Source of the DNA: Lachnospiraceae bacterium
GTDB taxonomy: Bacteria > Bacillota > Clostridia > Lachnospirales > Lachnospiraceae
Direction of reading: 5' to 3'
NCBI GenBank assembly: GCA_015057555.1
Contig: SVEC01000021.1
Span: 1-47,300, forward strand
Length of the DNA stretch: 47,300 bases
Shown here one piece after another: positions 1-7,323 of the stretch (position 1 is the stretch's first letter; each line of letters starts with the position of its first letter). The notes under the pieces are model-generated. The model was not told the DNA's origin and made no database searches. It was given only the letters and a program-made list of their open reading frames with translations. The translations under genes and the position numbers were made by a program.

Positions 1-117
1 CCATGGATGGCGCATTTGCGGCGGTGGCCGGAAGAAACCGCGAAGTATAGCTGGGCATTTCAAAATCCCCGCAGCGCAGCACTTAGCTGAATGCCCTTGT
101 CCTTGTCACATAAAAAG
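1..117. other. GC-rich segment at window edge, no gene assigned
   Basis: This stretch is clearly richer in G and C than the rest of the window. On the plus strand one frame is open from the edge to a TAG at 48-50 and another to a TGA near 88, so it may hold the 3' end of a truncated upstream gene. On the minus strand an ATG near 59 reads toward the edge behind a GGGG stretch. No product can be recognised. GGGCATT (54-60) and AATGCCC (92-98) form a weak inverted repeat. Confidence 0.3.
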
Positions 118-152
118 AAACCCTTCCGCAAGGCAATGCGAAAGGGTTAACT
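117..152 (-). terminator. glmS terminator
   Basis: AACCCTTTCGCA pairs with TGCGGAAGGGTT (one mismatch) around a short loop, followed on the minus strand by TTTCTTTTTAT. It lies about 30 bases past the glmS stop. Confidence 0.8.
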
Positions 153-181
153 TTGTTTCAACTGACCATAATGTAATTTAT

Positions 182-1996
182 TTACTCCACTGTTACCGAC
201 TTAGCCAGGTTACGTGGCTTGTCGACGTCGAGGCCCTTGGCCTCTGAGGTGTAGTAGGCGATGAGCTGGAGAATTACAGCTGTTGCGAAGGCTGTAAACT
301 CTGGGTCCAGCTTAGGGATTCTGATGTGCTTGTCACAGATAGCTGGGTCGTCTACATTTTCATCCATGCTAATGAGGATTACATATGCTCCTCTTGCCTT
401 TACCTCACGGATGTTGGAGATAACCTTCTCGTATACATCCTCCTGAGTTGCTATGGCGATAACAGGAACATTTTCAGTGATGAGGGCTATGGTTCCATGC
501 TTAAGCTCTCCTGCTGCGTAGGCCTCAGCATGAATGTAGGAAATCTCCTTAAGCTTAAGAGATGCCTCAAGACTCATAGTGTAGTCAAGACCTCTTCCGA
601 TGTAGAAGGCATCCGGAGAAAGCTTGATATGGTTAGCTACACGCTTAATATCATTTGCCCCCTCTAAAGTCTCCTCAATTATGTTAGGAGTGTTAATAAG
701 CTTGGTCATAAATCTCTTAGTATCTGCATCTGATACAAGCTTCTTCACCACACCCATTCTAGCTGCGATTAAGTACATTGCTGAAACTTGAACAGTGTAT
801 GCCTTTGTGCTGGCAACTGCAATCTCAGGACCTGCGTGAGTGTAGAGAACGTAGTCACTTTCTCTGGCAATGCTTGAACCCTTAACATTTACGATAGAGA
901 TAACCTTTGAGCCATTTGCCTTGGCAAGCTTCATAGCCTCAAGAGTATCAATAGTCTCTCCTGACTGAGAAAGAACTATGGTAAGTGTCTTCTCATCGAT
1001 AATAGGATTCTTATATCTAAATTCTGACGCAATCTCCACCTGTACAGGTATACGGAGTCTAGCTTCAATAAGGTGCTTTCCAACCATACCTGCGTGCATA
1101 GCTGTTCCACAACCTATAACTGTTACCTTGTCAATATTTTCGAATACAGAGTCGTCAATTCCATCCTCTGTAAAGTCAGGCATACCATCCATAACTCTTG
1201 GTGCTACTGTATTTCTAATGGCATCTGGCTGCTCATAGATTTCCTTAAGCATAAAGAATGGATATCCACCCTTCTGTGCACTGGTAATATCCCAGTTAAC
1301 AGAAAGCATCTGTGGCTTAACCTCATTGCCCTTCATATCTCTTACATCAATACCATCCTTAGTAAGGGTAAGAAGGTGATACTCAGGCACTACAAAATAA
1401 TCCTTTGAATAAGCTATAAGAGCTGTAAGGTCAGATGCGATAACAGAGCCCTTATCACTAGTAGCTGCCACAAGTGGGCTGACATTTCTGATACAGTAAA
1501 TAGTATCAGGAATATCCTGGAACATAATACAAAGACCAAATGCTCCTGAAAGGACCTTTACTGCCTTTTTGATAGCCTTTACCGGATCTCCCTCGTAGAA
1601 CTTGTTAATAAGTGCTGCCACAACCTCTGTGTCTGTCTCAGATACAAGGTCATCTGCAAGACCATACTCAACTATAAGCTGACGGTAATTTTCGATAATA
1701 CCATTGTGAATAAGTACAACCTGGCCACAGCGGTGAGGATGTGCATTTACATCGGTTACTCCACCGTGAGTAGCCCATCTAGTATGTCCAATACCACAGG
1801 TTGCAGGGTTATTCATATCCGCACAAAGCTTCTTCAATTCTTCTACTTTTCCAGTTCTCTTCTTTACAGTGATTTCTCCATCACTTAGAAGTGCCACTCC
1901 TGCGCTGTCATAGCCACGGTACTCTAGGGTCTCAAGCCCACTTATAATAACATCTTTAGCAGGTATATTACCTGTAAATCCTATAATTCCACACAT
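182..1996 (-). CDS. glmS: glutamine--fructose-6-phosphate aminotransferase (isomerizing)
   Basis: Makes glucosamine-6-phosphate from fructose-6-phosphate and glutamine, the first committed step to UDP-GlcNAc for peptidoglycan; cytoplasmic. The 604 residues are the normal length. The class II glutamine amidotransferase domain begins with catalytic Cys2 (MCGIIGFTGN), with RWATHG and HNGIIEN further on. Two SIS isomerase domains follow, with the SQSGET phosphate-binding loop and a C-terminal end in KSVTVE. The start is fixed because Cys must be residue 2 after Met removal; GAGGT sits about 10 bases upstream. The leader carries a glmS ribozyme, so expression should fall when glucosamine-6-phosphate accumulates. 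A 19-codon ORF ends 6 bases before the start codon and overlaps the ribosome site. Confidence 0.97.
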   Translation of the reverse strand: MCGIIGFTGNIPAKDVIISGLETLEYRGYDSAGVALLSDGEITVKKRTGKVEELKKLCADMNNPATCGIGHTRWATHGGVTDVNAHPHRCGQVVLIHNGIIENYRQLIVEYGLADDLVSETDTEVVAALINKFYEGDPVKAIKKAVKVLSGAFGLCIMFQDIPDTIYCIRNVSPLVAATSDKGSVIASDLTALIAYSKDYFVVPEYHLLTLTKDGIDVRDMKGNEVKPQMLSVNWDITSAQKGGYPFFMLKEIYEQPDAIRNTVAPRVMDGMPDFTEDGIDDSVFENIDKVTVIGCGTAMHAGMVGKHLIEARLRIPVQVEIASEFRYKNPIIDEKTLTIVLSQSGETIDTLEAMKLAKANGSKVISIVNVKGSSIARESDYVLYTHAGPEIAVASTKAYTVQVSAMYLIAARMGVVKKLVSDADTKRFMTKLINTPNIIEETLEGANDIKRVANHIKLSPDAFYIGRGLDYTMSLEASLKLKEISYIHAEAYAAGELKHGTIALITENVPVIAIATQEDVYEKVISNIREVKARGAYVILISMDENVDDPAICDKHIRIPKLDPEFTAFATAVILQLIAYYTSEAKGLDVDKPRNLAKSVTVE

Positions 1997-2002
1997 ATTT
2001 AA

Positions 2003-2062
2003 TTAACCTCGTTTCTTTCTGACAACAAAAATTACACCCACTAACACGGCAACATTGCTCAT
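2003..2062 (-). CDS. 19-residue leader ORF upstream of glmS
   Basis: Reads MSNVAVLVGVIFVVRKKRG and stops at TAA, 6 bases before the glmS ATG. A good ribosome site (GGAG, 8 bases before ATG) precedes it, and its last codons contain the GAGGT that serves glmS, so the two would be translationally coupled. It has a hydrophobic stretch of about 11 residues followed by RKKRG, like a tiny membrane peptide. It lies after the glmS ribozyme and so stays on the cleaved 3' product. I do not recognise a family. It could be a leader peptide, a small membrane protein or chance. Confidence 0.45.
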   Translation of the reverse strand: MSNVAVLVGVIFVVRKKRG

Positions 2063-2149
2063 AGTGAATTCTCCATTCCTGTCATCTCAAATTTCTTCAA
2101 AATTTAACCAGCTCAAGTATTATATATGCCCACCCTTTTCTCCATATAC

Positions 2150-2345
2150 CTGAAACATACACAATATCTATTACTGCACTGATTGCCTGAATTTGTTTTG
2201 AAGTTGCCCTCATATTTGTCCAGACATAACACGCTCAGTTGCGCGAAAGAGCATCCGCCGAATATTTCGATAAACTCTTTACCTCGTTAACCTTGCTCAC
2301 TCCCGCAAGGTGCATGGCGCTAAGGTTCTTAACCTTTCGAAATCT
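2150..2345 (-). ncRNA. glmS ribozyme (glucosamine-6-phosphate riboswitch)
   Basis: The minus strand shows the conserved glmS ribozyme core: AGCGCC with the cleavage site between A (2321) and G (2320), a GGTTAACGAGG segment, then TTTATCGAAA and TTCGGCGGATGCTC. Class knowledge: glucosamine-6-phosphate acts as cofactor, the RNA cuts itself, and the downstream mRNA is degraded. The core is clear; the 3' boundary (P3/P4 region) is approximate. Confidence 0.93.
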
Positions 2346-2370
2346 GTATCCTCCACCTACAGACGCAAGT

Positions 2371-2399
2371 ATTATAGCATATCTACTACGTTATTGCAA
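2371..2399 (-). promoter_or_regulatory. glmS promoter
   Basis: TTGCAA (2399-2394), 17-base spacer, TATAAT (2376-2371). Predicted start is near 2364, about 43 bases before the ribozyme cleavage site. Confidence 0.8.
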
Positions 2400-2475
2400 A
2401 CTAACGTGCATATTTCCCTCTTGCACAACGATTTTCTTCTATGCTAAAATCTCTACAAAAGGGGGATAAATATCT

Positions 2476-2895
2476 ATGAATTATCTAAATGAACAAAATT
2501 ATCAAAGAAGTAACAAGGGCGTTAAGCTTGCAGGAGCAATCATCATAGGTGTGGGCATTGTATTACTAGGCATAGGAATACTCAAAATTGCCACCTCATC
2601 AAATTTGTTCGAAGGCTCCACAGGAATGTTCCTAATTATTCCTGGCATTTTTCTAACTATCGTAGGATGTATTATTTGCTTTCTTCTAGGAAACAGACGT
2701 AAGATTATGGCTTACCAGATGCAGGAAATGATGCCTCTTATGCATGAGGGCATGCAGCAGATGAGACCTATAATGAAGGAAAATGTAGAGTACATGACTC
2801 CAGTTATGCAGGAGTATGCCAGACAGATGGCGCCTACTTATGGTGAAGTTGCAAAAGAGGTTGCAAAGGGATTCAAAGAAGGTATGAATGAATAA
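2476..2895 (+). CDS. small membrane protein of unknown function
   Basis: 139 residues. After a polar N-terminus of about 16 residues come two hydrophobic segments (about 17-37 and 48-71) separated by a short loop, then a cytoplasmic-looking tail rich in Met and Gln with MQEMMPLMHEG-type runs that should form an amphipathic helix. No family recognised. The ATG has GGGGG 8-9 bases upstream. A likely promoter is TTGCAC with TAAAAT 18 bases downstream (about 2423-2452), divergent from glmS. A strong terminator follows. Confidence 0.75.
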   Translation: MNYLNEQNYQRSNKGVKLAGAIIIGVGIVLLGIGILKIATSSNLFEGSTGMFLIIPGIFLTIVGCIICFLLGNRRKIMAYQMQEMMPLMHEGMQQMRPIMKENVEYMTPVMQEYARQMAPTYGEVAKEVAKGFKEGMNE

Positions 2896-2904
2896 TTATT
2901 AATA

Positions 2905-2992
2905 AGGGCTGTGTGATTTTGAACCCAGCTCCTAGTGGATAGATTTTTAGTCTATCTTTGGAGCTCGATTCAAAATCCCACAGCCTTTTTTA
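2905..2992. terminator. bidirectional terminator between convergent genes
   Basis: GGGCTGTGTGATTTTGAA pairs with TTCAAAATCCCACAGCC, with an inner AGCTCC/GGAGCT stem, then TTTTTTATATTTT on the plus strand. It separates the small membrane protein from the convergent acyltransferase. Confidence 0.85.
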
Positions 2993-3769
2993 TATTTTAT
3001 ATACCAACCATAATATGCCGTAAATCAGTGGCTGATGCACCAGATATATTATCAGGGTTTTTCTTCCAATAAACGCAAGAGGTGGTACTGGATTTTTCTC
3101 CAGCCACTTGGGCACCCTTTCTTCCTTAAAATATCTTCCTATAAATGTCCCAGCCAGGAACAAAAATACCCAAGGGATAATGGCCCAATGGTCTCCTGCT
3201 CCATGTCCTGTCCTAAATCCTAATATAAAGAAGAACAGATTTTTAGGCACCTGCGGAACATCCACCATAAAGAGTCCCGGCCAACCAAAATAGCCATCAT
3301 ACACCCCAAGGGTTAGCATATGTACTAGGAGAAATCCTAAAAATCCCACAGATGCAGGAATTTTCTCCATAAGCTTAGCAGACAGTCCGTACAACAGCAT
3401 GGAAGCTCCCAGCAGATGAAGTATTCCAAAGTAAACCTTACTTGCCGGCATCACTACAAGCATAACAACAGACACAAGCATACCGCACAGAAGTGTTTTA
3501 ACTCCTCTTTTTATGTTGCTTCTGCTTAAATTACAGGATATTCCCGCCAGCAAAATAAGCGTACCAACAAATGCATCTCTAAACAAATCCATCCCCTCGG
3601 ACCTAAAGAAGGCATAATTACCTCCAAAGACTTCACTCAGGTCATAAAGCAAGTGATAAAGCACCACTAGGATTATACAGATACCTCTGATTATATCTAG
3701 TACATAATAGCGTTCTTTCTTCGCTGGAGCTTCATTTTCTATTAAATTTTCTACAAGTAATTCGCTCAT
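2990..3769 (-). CDS. DUF1624 / heparan-alpha-glucosaminide N-acetyltransferase-like membrane protein
   Basis: 259 residues, mostly membrane helices. The N-terminal RYYVLDIIRGICIILVVLYH matches the start of DUF1624 (HGSNAT catalytic) proteins, and the C-terminal RKTLIIYLVHQPLIYGILW resembles the last helix of acyltransferase-3-like proteins. Known relatives move acetyl or acyl groups across the membrane onto sugars; the substrate here cannot be read. The start has AGGAG 4-5 bases upstream. It runs divergently from the PD-(D/E)XK-like gene; the region between holds two AGATAA palindromes. Confidence 0.85.
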   Translation of the reverse strand: MSELLVENLIENEAPAKKERYYVLDIIRGICIILVVLYHLLYDLSEVFGGNYAFFRSEGMDLFRDAFVGTLILLAGISCNLSRSNIKRGVKTLLCGMLVSVVMLVVMPASKVYFGILHLLGASMLLYGLSAKLMEKIPASVGFLGFLLVHMLTLGVYDGYFGWPGLFMVDVPQVPKNLFFFILGFRTGHGAGDHWAIIPWVFLFLAGTFIGRYFKEERVPKWLEKNPVPPLAFIGRKTLIIYLVHQPLIYGILWLVYKI

Positions 3770-3877
3770 AATTCTCCTACGCCATAAGTAGTTTTCTTTG
3801 AATCATAATACCATTAATTGTTGTAGAAATCCACTTGTGTTTTTATATGTCCATGTTCTAGTGAACTGTTTTCTATG

Positions 3878-3913
3878 ACAGATAAATTTTATCTGTTAAT
3901 TTATCTCAGATAA
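3878..3913. promoter_or_regulatory. two adjacent AGATAA palindromes, candidate operator
   Basis: ACAGATAAATTTTATCTGT (3878-3896) is a perfect 19-bp palindrome, and TTATCTCAGATAA (3901-3913) is a second one of 13 bp built from the same half-site. They lie between divergent genes, about 70 bases before the -35 box of the plus-strand gene. No matching regulator is encoded next to them. Confidence 0.45.
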
Positions 3914-3980
3914 TTAACGCTGAATAACAATCATTCCGCCTAAATTAGAATTATCTATTTGAAATTGACACTATTTCAAT

Positions 3981-4009
3981 TTGACATTACCCCTTCATAC
4001 AAGTATATT
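3981..4009 (+). promoter_or_regulatory. promoter of the PD-(D/E)XK-like gene
   Basis: TTGACA (3981-3986), 17-base spacer, TATATT (4004-4009). Its predicted start near 4016 lies well inside the open frame that begins at 3959, so the first 50 codons of that frame are not coding. Confidence 0.75.
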
Positions 4010-4120
4010 AGTTATGTAGATTGCGTATATTATTTAATTTTGTATTCAAGTTCATTTAGTATATTATTTCACGCGCAGTCATTTCCCATTTTATATTACA
4101 ATTTAAAGGAGGTTGATACT

Positions 4121-4900
4121 ACGCTTTACCAACGTATGCTAGCCGAATATAACAGGCTGGAAAAAGAAATCGAAAAACTGAATAAGAAGATTAGTCAATT
4201 ACCTAATGGTTGCTTGATTTGCGCTAAGAACGGAAGCTTTATAAAATGGTATGTAAGTGAAAACCAAAAACCTGTATATCTTCCTAAAAAACATAAGAAT
4301 ATGGCACAAAAGCTTGCTATGAAAAGGTATTATACAGAACTATTAACCACTTTGAAAAGAGAACAAGACGCTATCTACAGATATTTAGATCACCATCAAG
4401 ACAATTCAAATAATTCTGCATCACAGCTATTATCACAGCCCGGATATAAGGAGCTATTATCTCCACTTTTTATGCCCACATCGCACAAGCTAACTGAATG
4501 GATGCTAGAGCCTTATGATAAAAATCCTAAGCATCCGGAGCAATTATCCATCAAAACCAACTCAGGTAATATGGTTAGGTCGAAATCAGAAGCTTTTATT
4601 GATATGCTACTACATGCGAACAAAATTCCATTCAAGTACGAATGTGCATTAACATTAGGTAGTACTGTTTTCTATCCTGATTTCACTATTATGCATCCTA
4701 AGACCGGAGAGATATTTTACTGGGAGCACTTCGGAATGATGGATGACCCTGTTTATGCAGGAAAAGCATATTCCAAGCTCCAGAAATTCTCTAAGCATGG
4801 AATTATTCCATCCATTAATTTAATTACTACATATGAAACTCAGGAGCATCCTCTTGATTTGGATACTGTGCAGAAGCTTATAGAACAGTACTTTTCTTGA
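4121..4900 (+). CDS. PD-(D/E)XK nuclease-like protein, unknown role; probable non-AUG start
   Basis: The frame is open from 3959, but the promoter at 3981-4009 excludes that start. AAAGGAGG (4105-4112) sits 8 bases before an ACG codon at 4121; the next in-frame ATG is at 4136, too far for this site. From 4121 the protein has about 259 residues. An N-terminal coiled coil (RLEKEIEKLNKKISQL) and a segment with NGCLIC and FIKWYVSE come first. The C-terminal third has SKSEAFIDMLL, then FYPDFTIMHP and FYWEHFGMMD, the E / PD / E-x-H spacing of restriction-endonuclease-fold proteins. Function is not known from sequence; the nuclease call rests on that motif order only. A hairpin terminator that is the first of four repeats follows. 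Confidence 0.65.
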   Translation, partial: TLYQRMLAEYNRLEKEIEKLNKKISQLPNGCLICAKNGSFIKWYVSENQKPVYLPKKHKNMAQKLAMKRYYTELLTTLKREQDAIYRYLDHHQDNSNNSASQLLSQPGYKELLSPLFMPTSHKLTEWMLEPYDKNPKHPEQLSIKTNSGNMVRSKSEAFIDMLLHANKIPFKYECALTLGSTVFYPDFTIMHPKTGEIFYWEHFGMMDDPVYAGKAYSKLQKFSKHGIIPSINLITTYETQEHPLDLDTVQKLIEQYFS

Positions 4901-4945
4901 TTTACTAATGCAGGAATACTTGCGCCACCGCGAGGGGCGCTGTGT

Positions 4946-5200
4946 GGGTATGAGGCGTTTCTTAGCTTACCCCATACCCACACTTTTCTTATGAAATTTG
5001 CATTTTCCCTAACTTTTGGGTATCAGAAGCTTCCTTGCGTCTCCCATACCCAGTTTTTACATATGACAACCACTTTTGTCTCCTCATTCTGGGTATCACA
5101 AGCTTCCTTATATCTCCCATACCCACTTTTTCTCAGACGCAACCACTTTTGTCCCCACTCTCTGGGTATCACAAGCTTCCTTATATCTCCCATACCCACA
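4946..5200. repeat. four tandem ~73-bp repeats, each with a GGGTAT...CATACCC hairpin
   Basis: GGGTAT starts at 4946, 5018, 5091 and 5164 (spacing 72, 73, 73). Each unit continues with about 20 bases and then CCATACCCA, so each can fold as a hairpin. Units 2-4 share AGCTTCCTT and TCTCCCATACCCA; units 2 and 3 also share CAACCACTTTTGTC. Unit 1 has the longest stem (TGTGGGTATG with CATACCCACA) and is followed by CTTTTCTT, so it probably ends transcription of the upstream gene. Confidence 0.8.
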
Positions 5201-5239
5201 CCACAAAAACAGGCAATTCACCCCTCTTAAAAACACATA

Positions 5240-5283
5240 ATAAGGAAGTGGGGCATCCATTTTGGACGCCCCACTTCCTTATA
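5240..5283 (-). terminator. metG terminator
   Basis: TAAGGAAGTGGGGC pairs with GCCCCACTTCCTTA around a 14-base loop, about 25 bases past the metG stop. Confidence 0.8.
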
Positions 5284-5308
5284 TCACAGTGAAACAAAAT
5301 CACATTTC

Positions 5309-7303
5309 TTAGCTAATCATAGCTCCTGCAGGCATATCCTTCTCTGCTGTAAGAAGCGCAAGATTTCCATCGAAATCCTCAGCACAAAGAAGCATACCCT
5401 CTGATAAAACTCCTGCAAGCTTAGTAGGCTTAAGGTTAGTGATTACAACTACCTTCTTACCAACCATCTGCTCTGGAGTGTAGTAATTCTTAATACCAGA
5501 TACAATCTGAAGAACTCTTCCCTGAATCTGTACCTGTGAGCAAAGAAGCTTCTTAGAATCCTTAACCTCTTCACAGGAGAGAATCTCGCCCATCTGAAGC
5601 TGCATCTTATCGAACTCCTCAATAGTAATCTGCTCCTTAACCTTTGCGTCAAGTGTAGGAATCTTAAGCTCTGGTCTAGCCTTCTTCTTAGGCTTCTCTT
5701 CCTTAACCTCTTCCTCCTCCACAACTTTAGATGGGAATTTCTTCTCAATCTCATCTAGCATAGCTGGAGCATCTATTCTAGCAAAGAGAATCTCTGGCTC
5801 TGCTACAACCTTATTACCTGATGGATAAAGTCCAAACTGTGAAAGCTCAGTAACTCTTCTCTTCTCAGTGTTAAGCTGCTTTAAAATCTTCTCTGAGGTC
5901 TCAGGCATAAATGGCTCAAGTAAGGTAGCACCTACAGCAATACTTTCAACTAAGTTGTAAAGAACTGTATTAAGTCTATCCTTCTGATCCTCTTCCTTTG
6001 CAAGTGCCCAAGGCATAGTCTCATCAATATACTTGTTACATCTCTTGAAGAGATTAAATATCTCAGTCATAGCATCAGCAACCTTAAGCTTGTCCATAGC
6101 TGAATTAACCTTAAGTCTAGTGTTAATAACAACATCCTTAAGATCATCATCTACCGGCTGGTGCTCACCTGCATTTGTAACAACTCCATCAAAGTACTTG
6201 TTAGACATAGAAATAGTTCTGTTAACAAGATTTCCAAGAGTGTTAGCAAGCTCTGAATTAATTCTCTCTATTACAAGCTCCCATGAGATAACACCATCAT
6301 TCTCAAATGGCATCTCATGAAGCACGAAAAATCTAACTGCGTCTACACCAAAGAAGTCTACCATGTCATCTGCATAGATAACATTGCCACGAGACTTACT
6401 CATCTTACCATCACTCTGGATAAGCCATGGATGTCCAAATATCTGCTTTGGAAGTGGCTGTCCAAGAGCCATAAGCATAATTGGCCAATAAATAGTATGG
6501 AATCTTAAAATATCCTTACCGATAAGGTGAAGGTCTGCTGGCCAGTAACGTCTGTAAAGCTCGTCACTTACACCATCGCAATCGTAACCAAGTCCAGTTA
6601 TATAGTTTGATAATGCGTCAATCCATACATAAATAACGTGCTTGGGATCAAACTCTACCGGAATACCCCACTTAAAGGAGGTTCTTGATACACATAAATC
6701 CTGAAGTCCCGGAAGAAGGAAATTATTCATCATCTCATTCTTTCTAGACTCTGGCTGAATAAACTCTGGATGTGAGTTAATGTGGTCAATAAGCTTGTCT
6801 GCATACTTGCTAAGCTTGAAGAAGTAAGCCTCCTCCTTAGCTGGCTGACACTCTCTACCACAATCTGGACATTTTCCATCTACAAGCTGTGAAGATGTGA
6901 AGAATGACTCACATGGAGTACAGTACATACCCTCGTACTCACCCTTATAGATATCGCCCTGATCATAGAGCTTCTTGAAAATCTTCTGAACCTGCTTCTC
7001 ATGGTCAGGGTCAGTAGTTCTAATAAACTTATCATAAGATGTATTCATCAAATCCCAAATTGACTTAATCTGTGTTGATACTTCGTCTACGAACTCCTTA
7101 GGAGTGTTAAGGCTCTCAAATGCCTTAATCTCAATCTTCTGTCCGTGCTCGTCAGTACCAGTCTGGAATCTTACATCATAACCTACGAATCTTTTGTATC
7201 TTGCGATACTATCAGCTAAAACTACTTCATAAGTATTACCTATATGAGGCTTGCCTGAAGTGTACGCTATAGCTGTTGTAATGTAGTATGGTTTTTTTGC
7301 CAT
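5309..7303 (-). CDS. metG: methionyl-tRNA synthetase
   Basis: Charges tRNA-Met with methionine; cytoplasmic. The 664 residues match the long form. The class I signature is KPHIGNTYE (His20) and the second motif is GKMSKSRGN. A zinc-knuckle insertion carries CTPCESFF and CPDCGREC. After a Lys/Glu-rich linker (EEEEVKEEKPKKK) comes a C-terminal tRNA-binding domain of about 110 residues. The start lies 20 bases after the murA stop with GGGGGTAC upstream, so murA and metG are probably one transcript. No T-box leader is seen between them. Confidence 0.97.
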   Translation of the reverse strand: MAKKPYYITTAIAYTSGKPHIGNTYEVVLADSIARYKRFVGYDVRFQTGTDEHGQKIEIKAFESLNTPKEFVDEVSTQIKSIWDLMNTSYDKFIRTTDPDHEKQVQKIFKKLYDQGDIYKGEYEGMYCTPCESFFTSSQLVDGKCPDCGRECQPAKEEAYFFKLSKYADKLIDHINSHPEFIQPESRKNEMMNNFLLPGLQDLCVSRTSFKWGIPVEFDPKHVIYVWIDALSNYITGLGYDCDGVSDELYRRYWPADLHLIGKDILRFHTIYWPIMLMALGQPLPKQIFGHPWLIQSDGKMSKSRGNVIYADDMVDFFGVDAVRFFVLHEMPFENDGVISWELVIERINSELANTLGNLVNRTISMSNKYFDGVVTNAGEHQPVDDDLKDVVINTRLKVNSAMDKLKVADAMTEIFNLFKRCNKYIDETMPWALAKEEDQKDRLNTVLYNLVESIAVGATLLEPFMPETSEKILKQLNTEKRRVTELSQFGLYPSGNKVVAEPEILFARIDAPAMLDEIEKKFPSKVVEEEEVKEEKPKKKARPELKIPTLDAKVKEQITIEEFDKMQLQMGEILSCEEVKDSKKLLCSQVQIQGRVLQIVSGIKNYYTPEQMVGKKVVVITNLKPTKLAGVLSEGMLLCAEDFDGNLALLTAEKDMPAGAMIS

Positions 7304-7323
7304 GTCTCTCTGTACCCCCTTGG

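Noticed and set aside
3959..4120. First 54 codons of the nuclease-like frame as coding
   Set aside because: They contain a TTGACA-17-TATATT promoter, and no ribosome site precedes 3959.
4946..5200. CRISPR array
   Set aside because: The repeats include the spacers (the whole 73-bp unit is repeated), only four units, and no cas genes.
5449..5754. 101-residue Arg/Leu-rich frame inside metG on the same strand
   Set aside because: Lies fully within metG in another frame; low-complexity composition from the Lys/Glu linker, no ribosome site.
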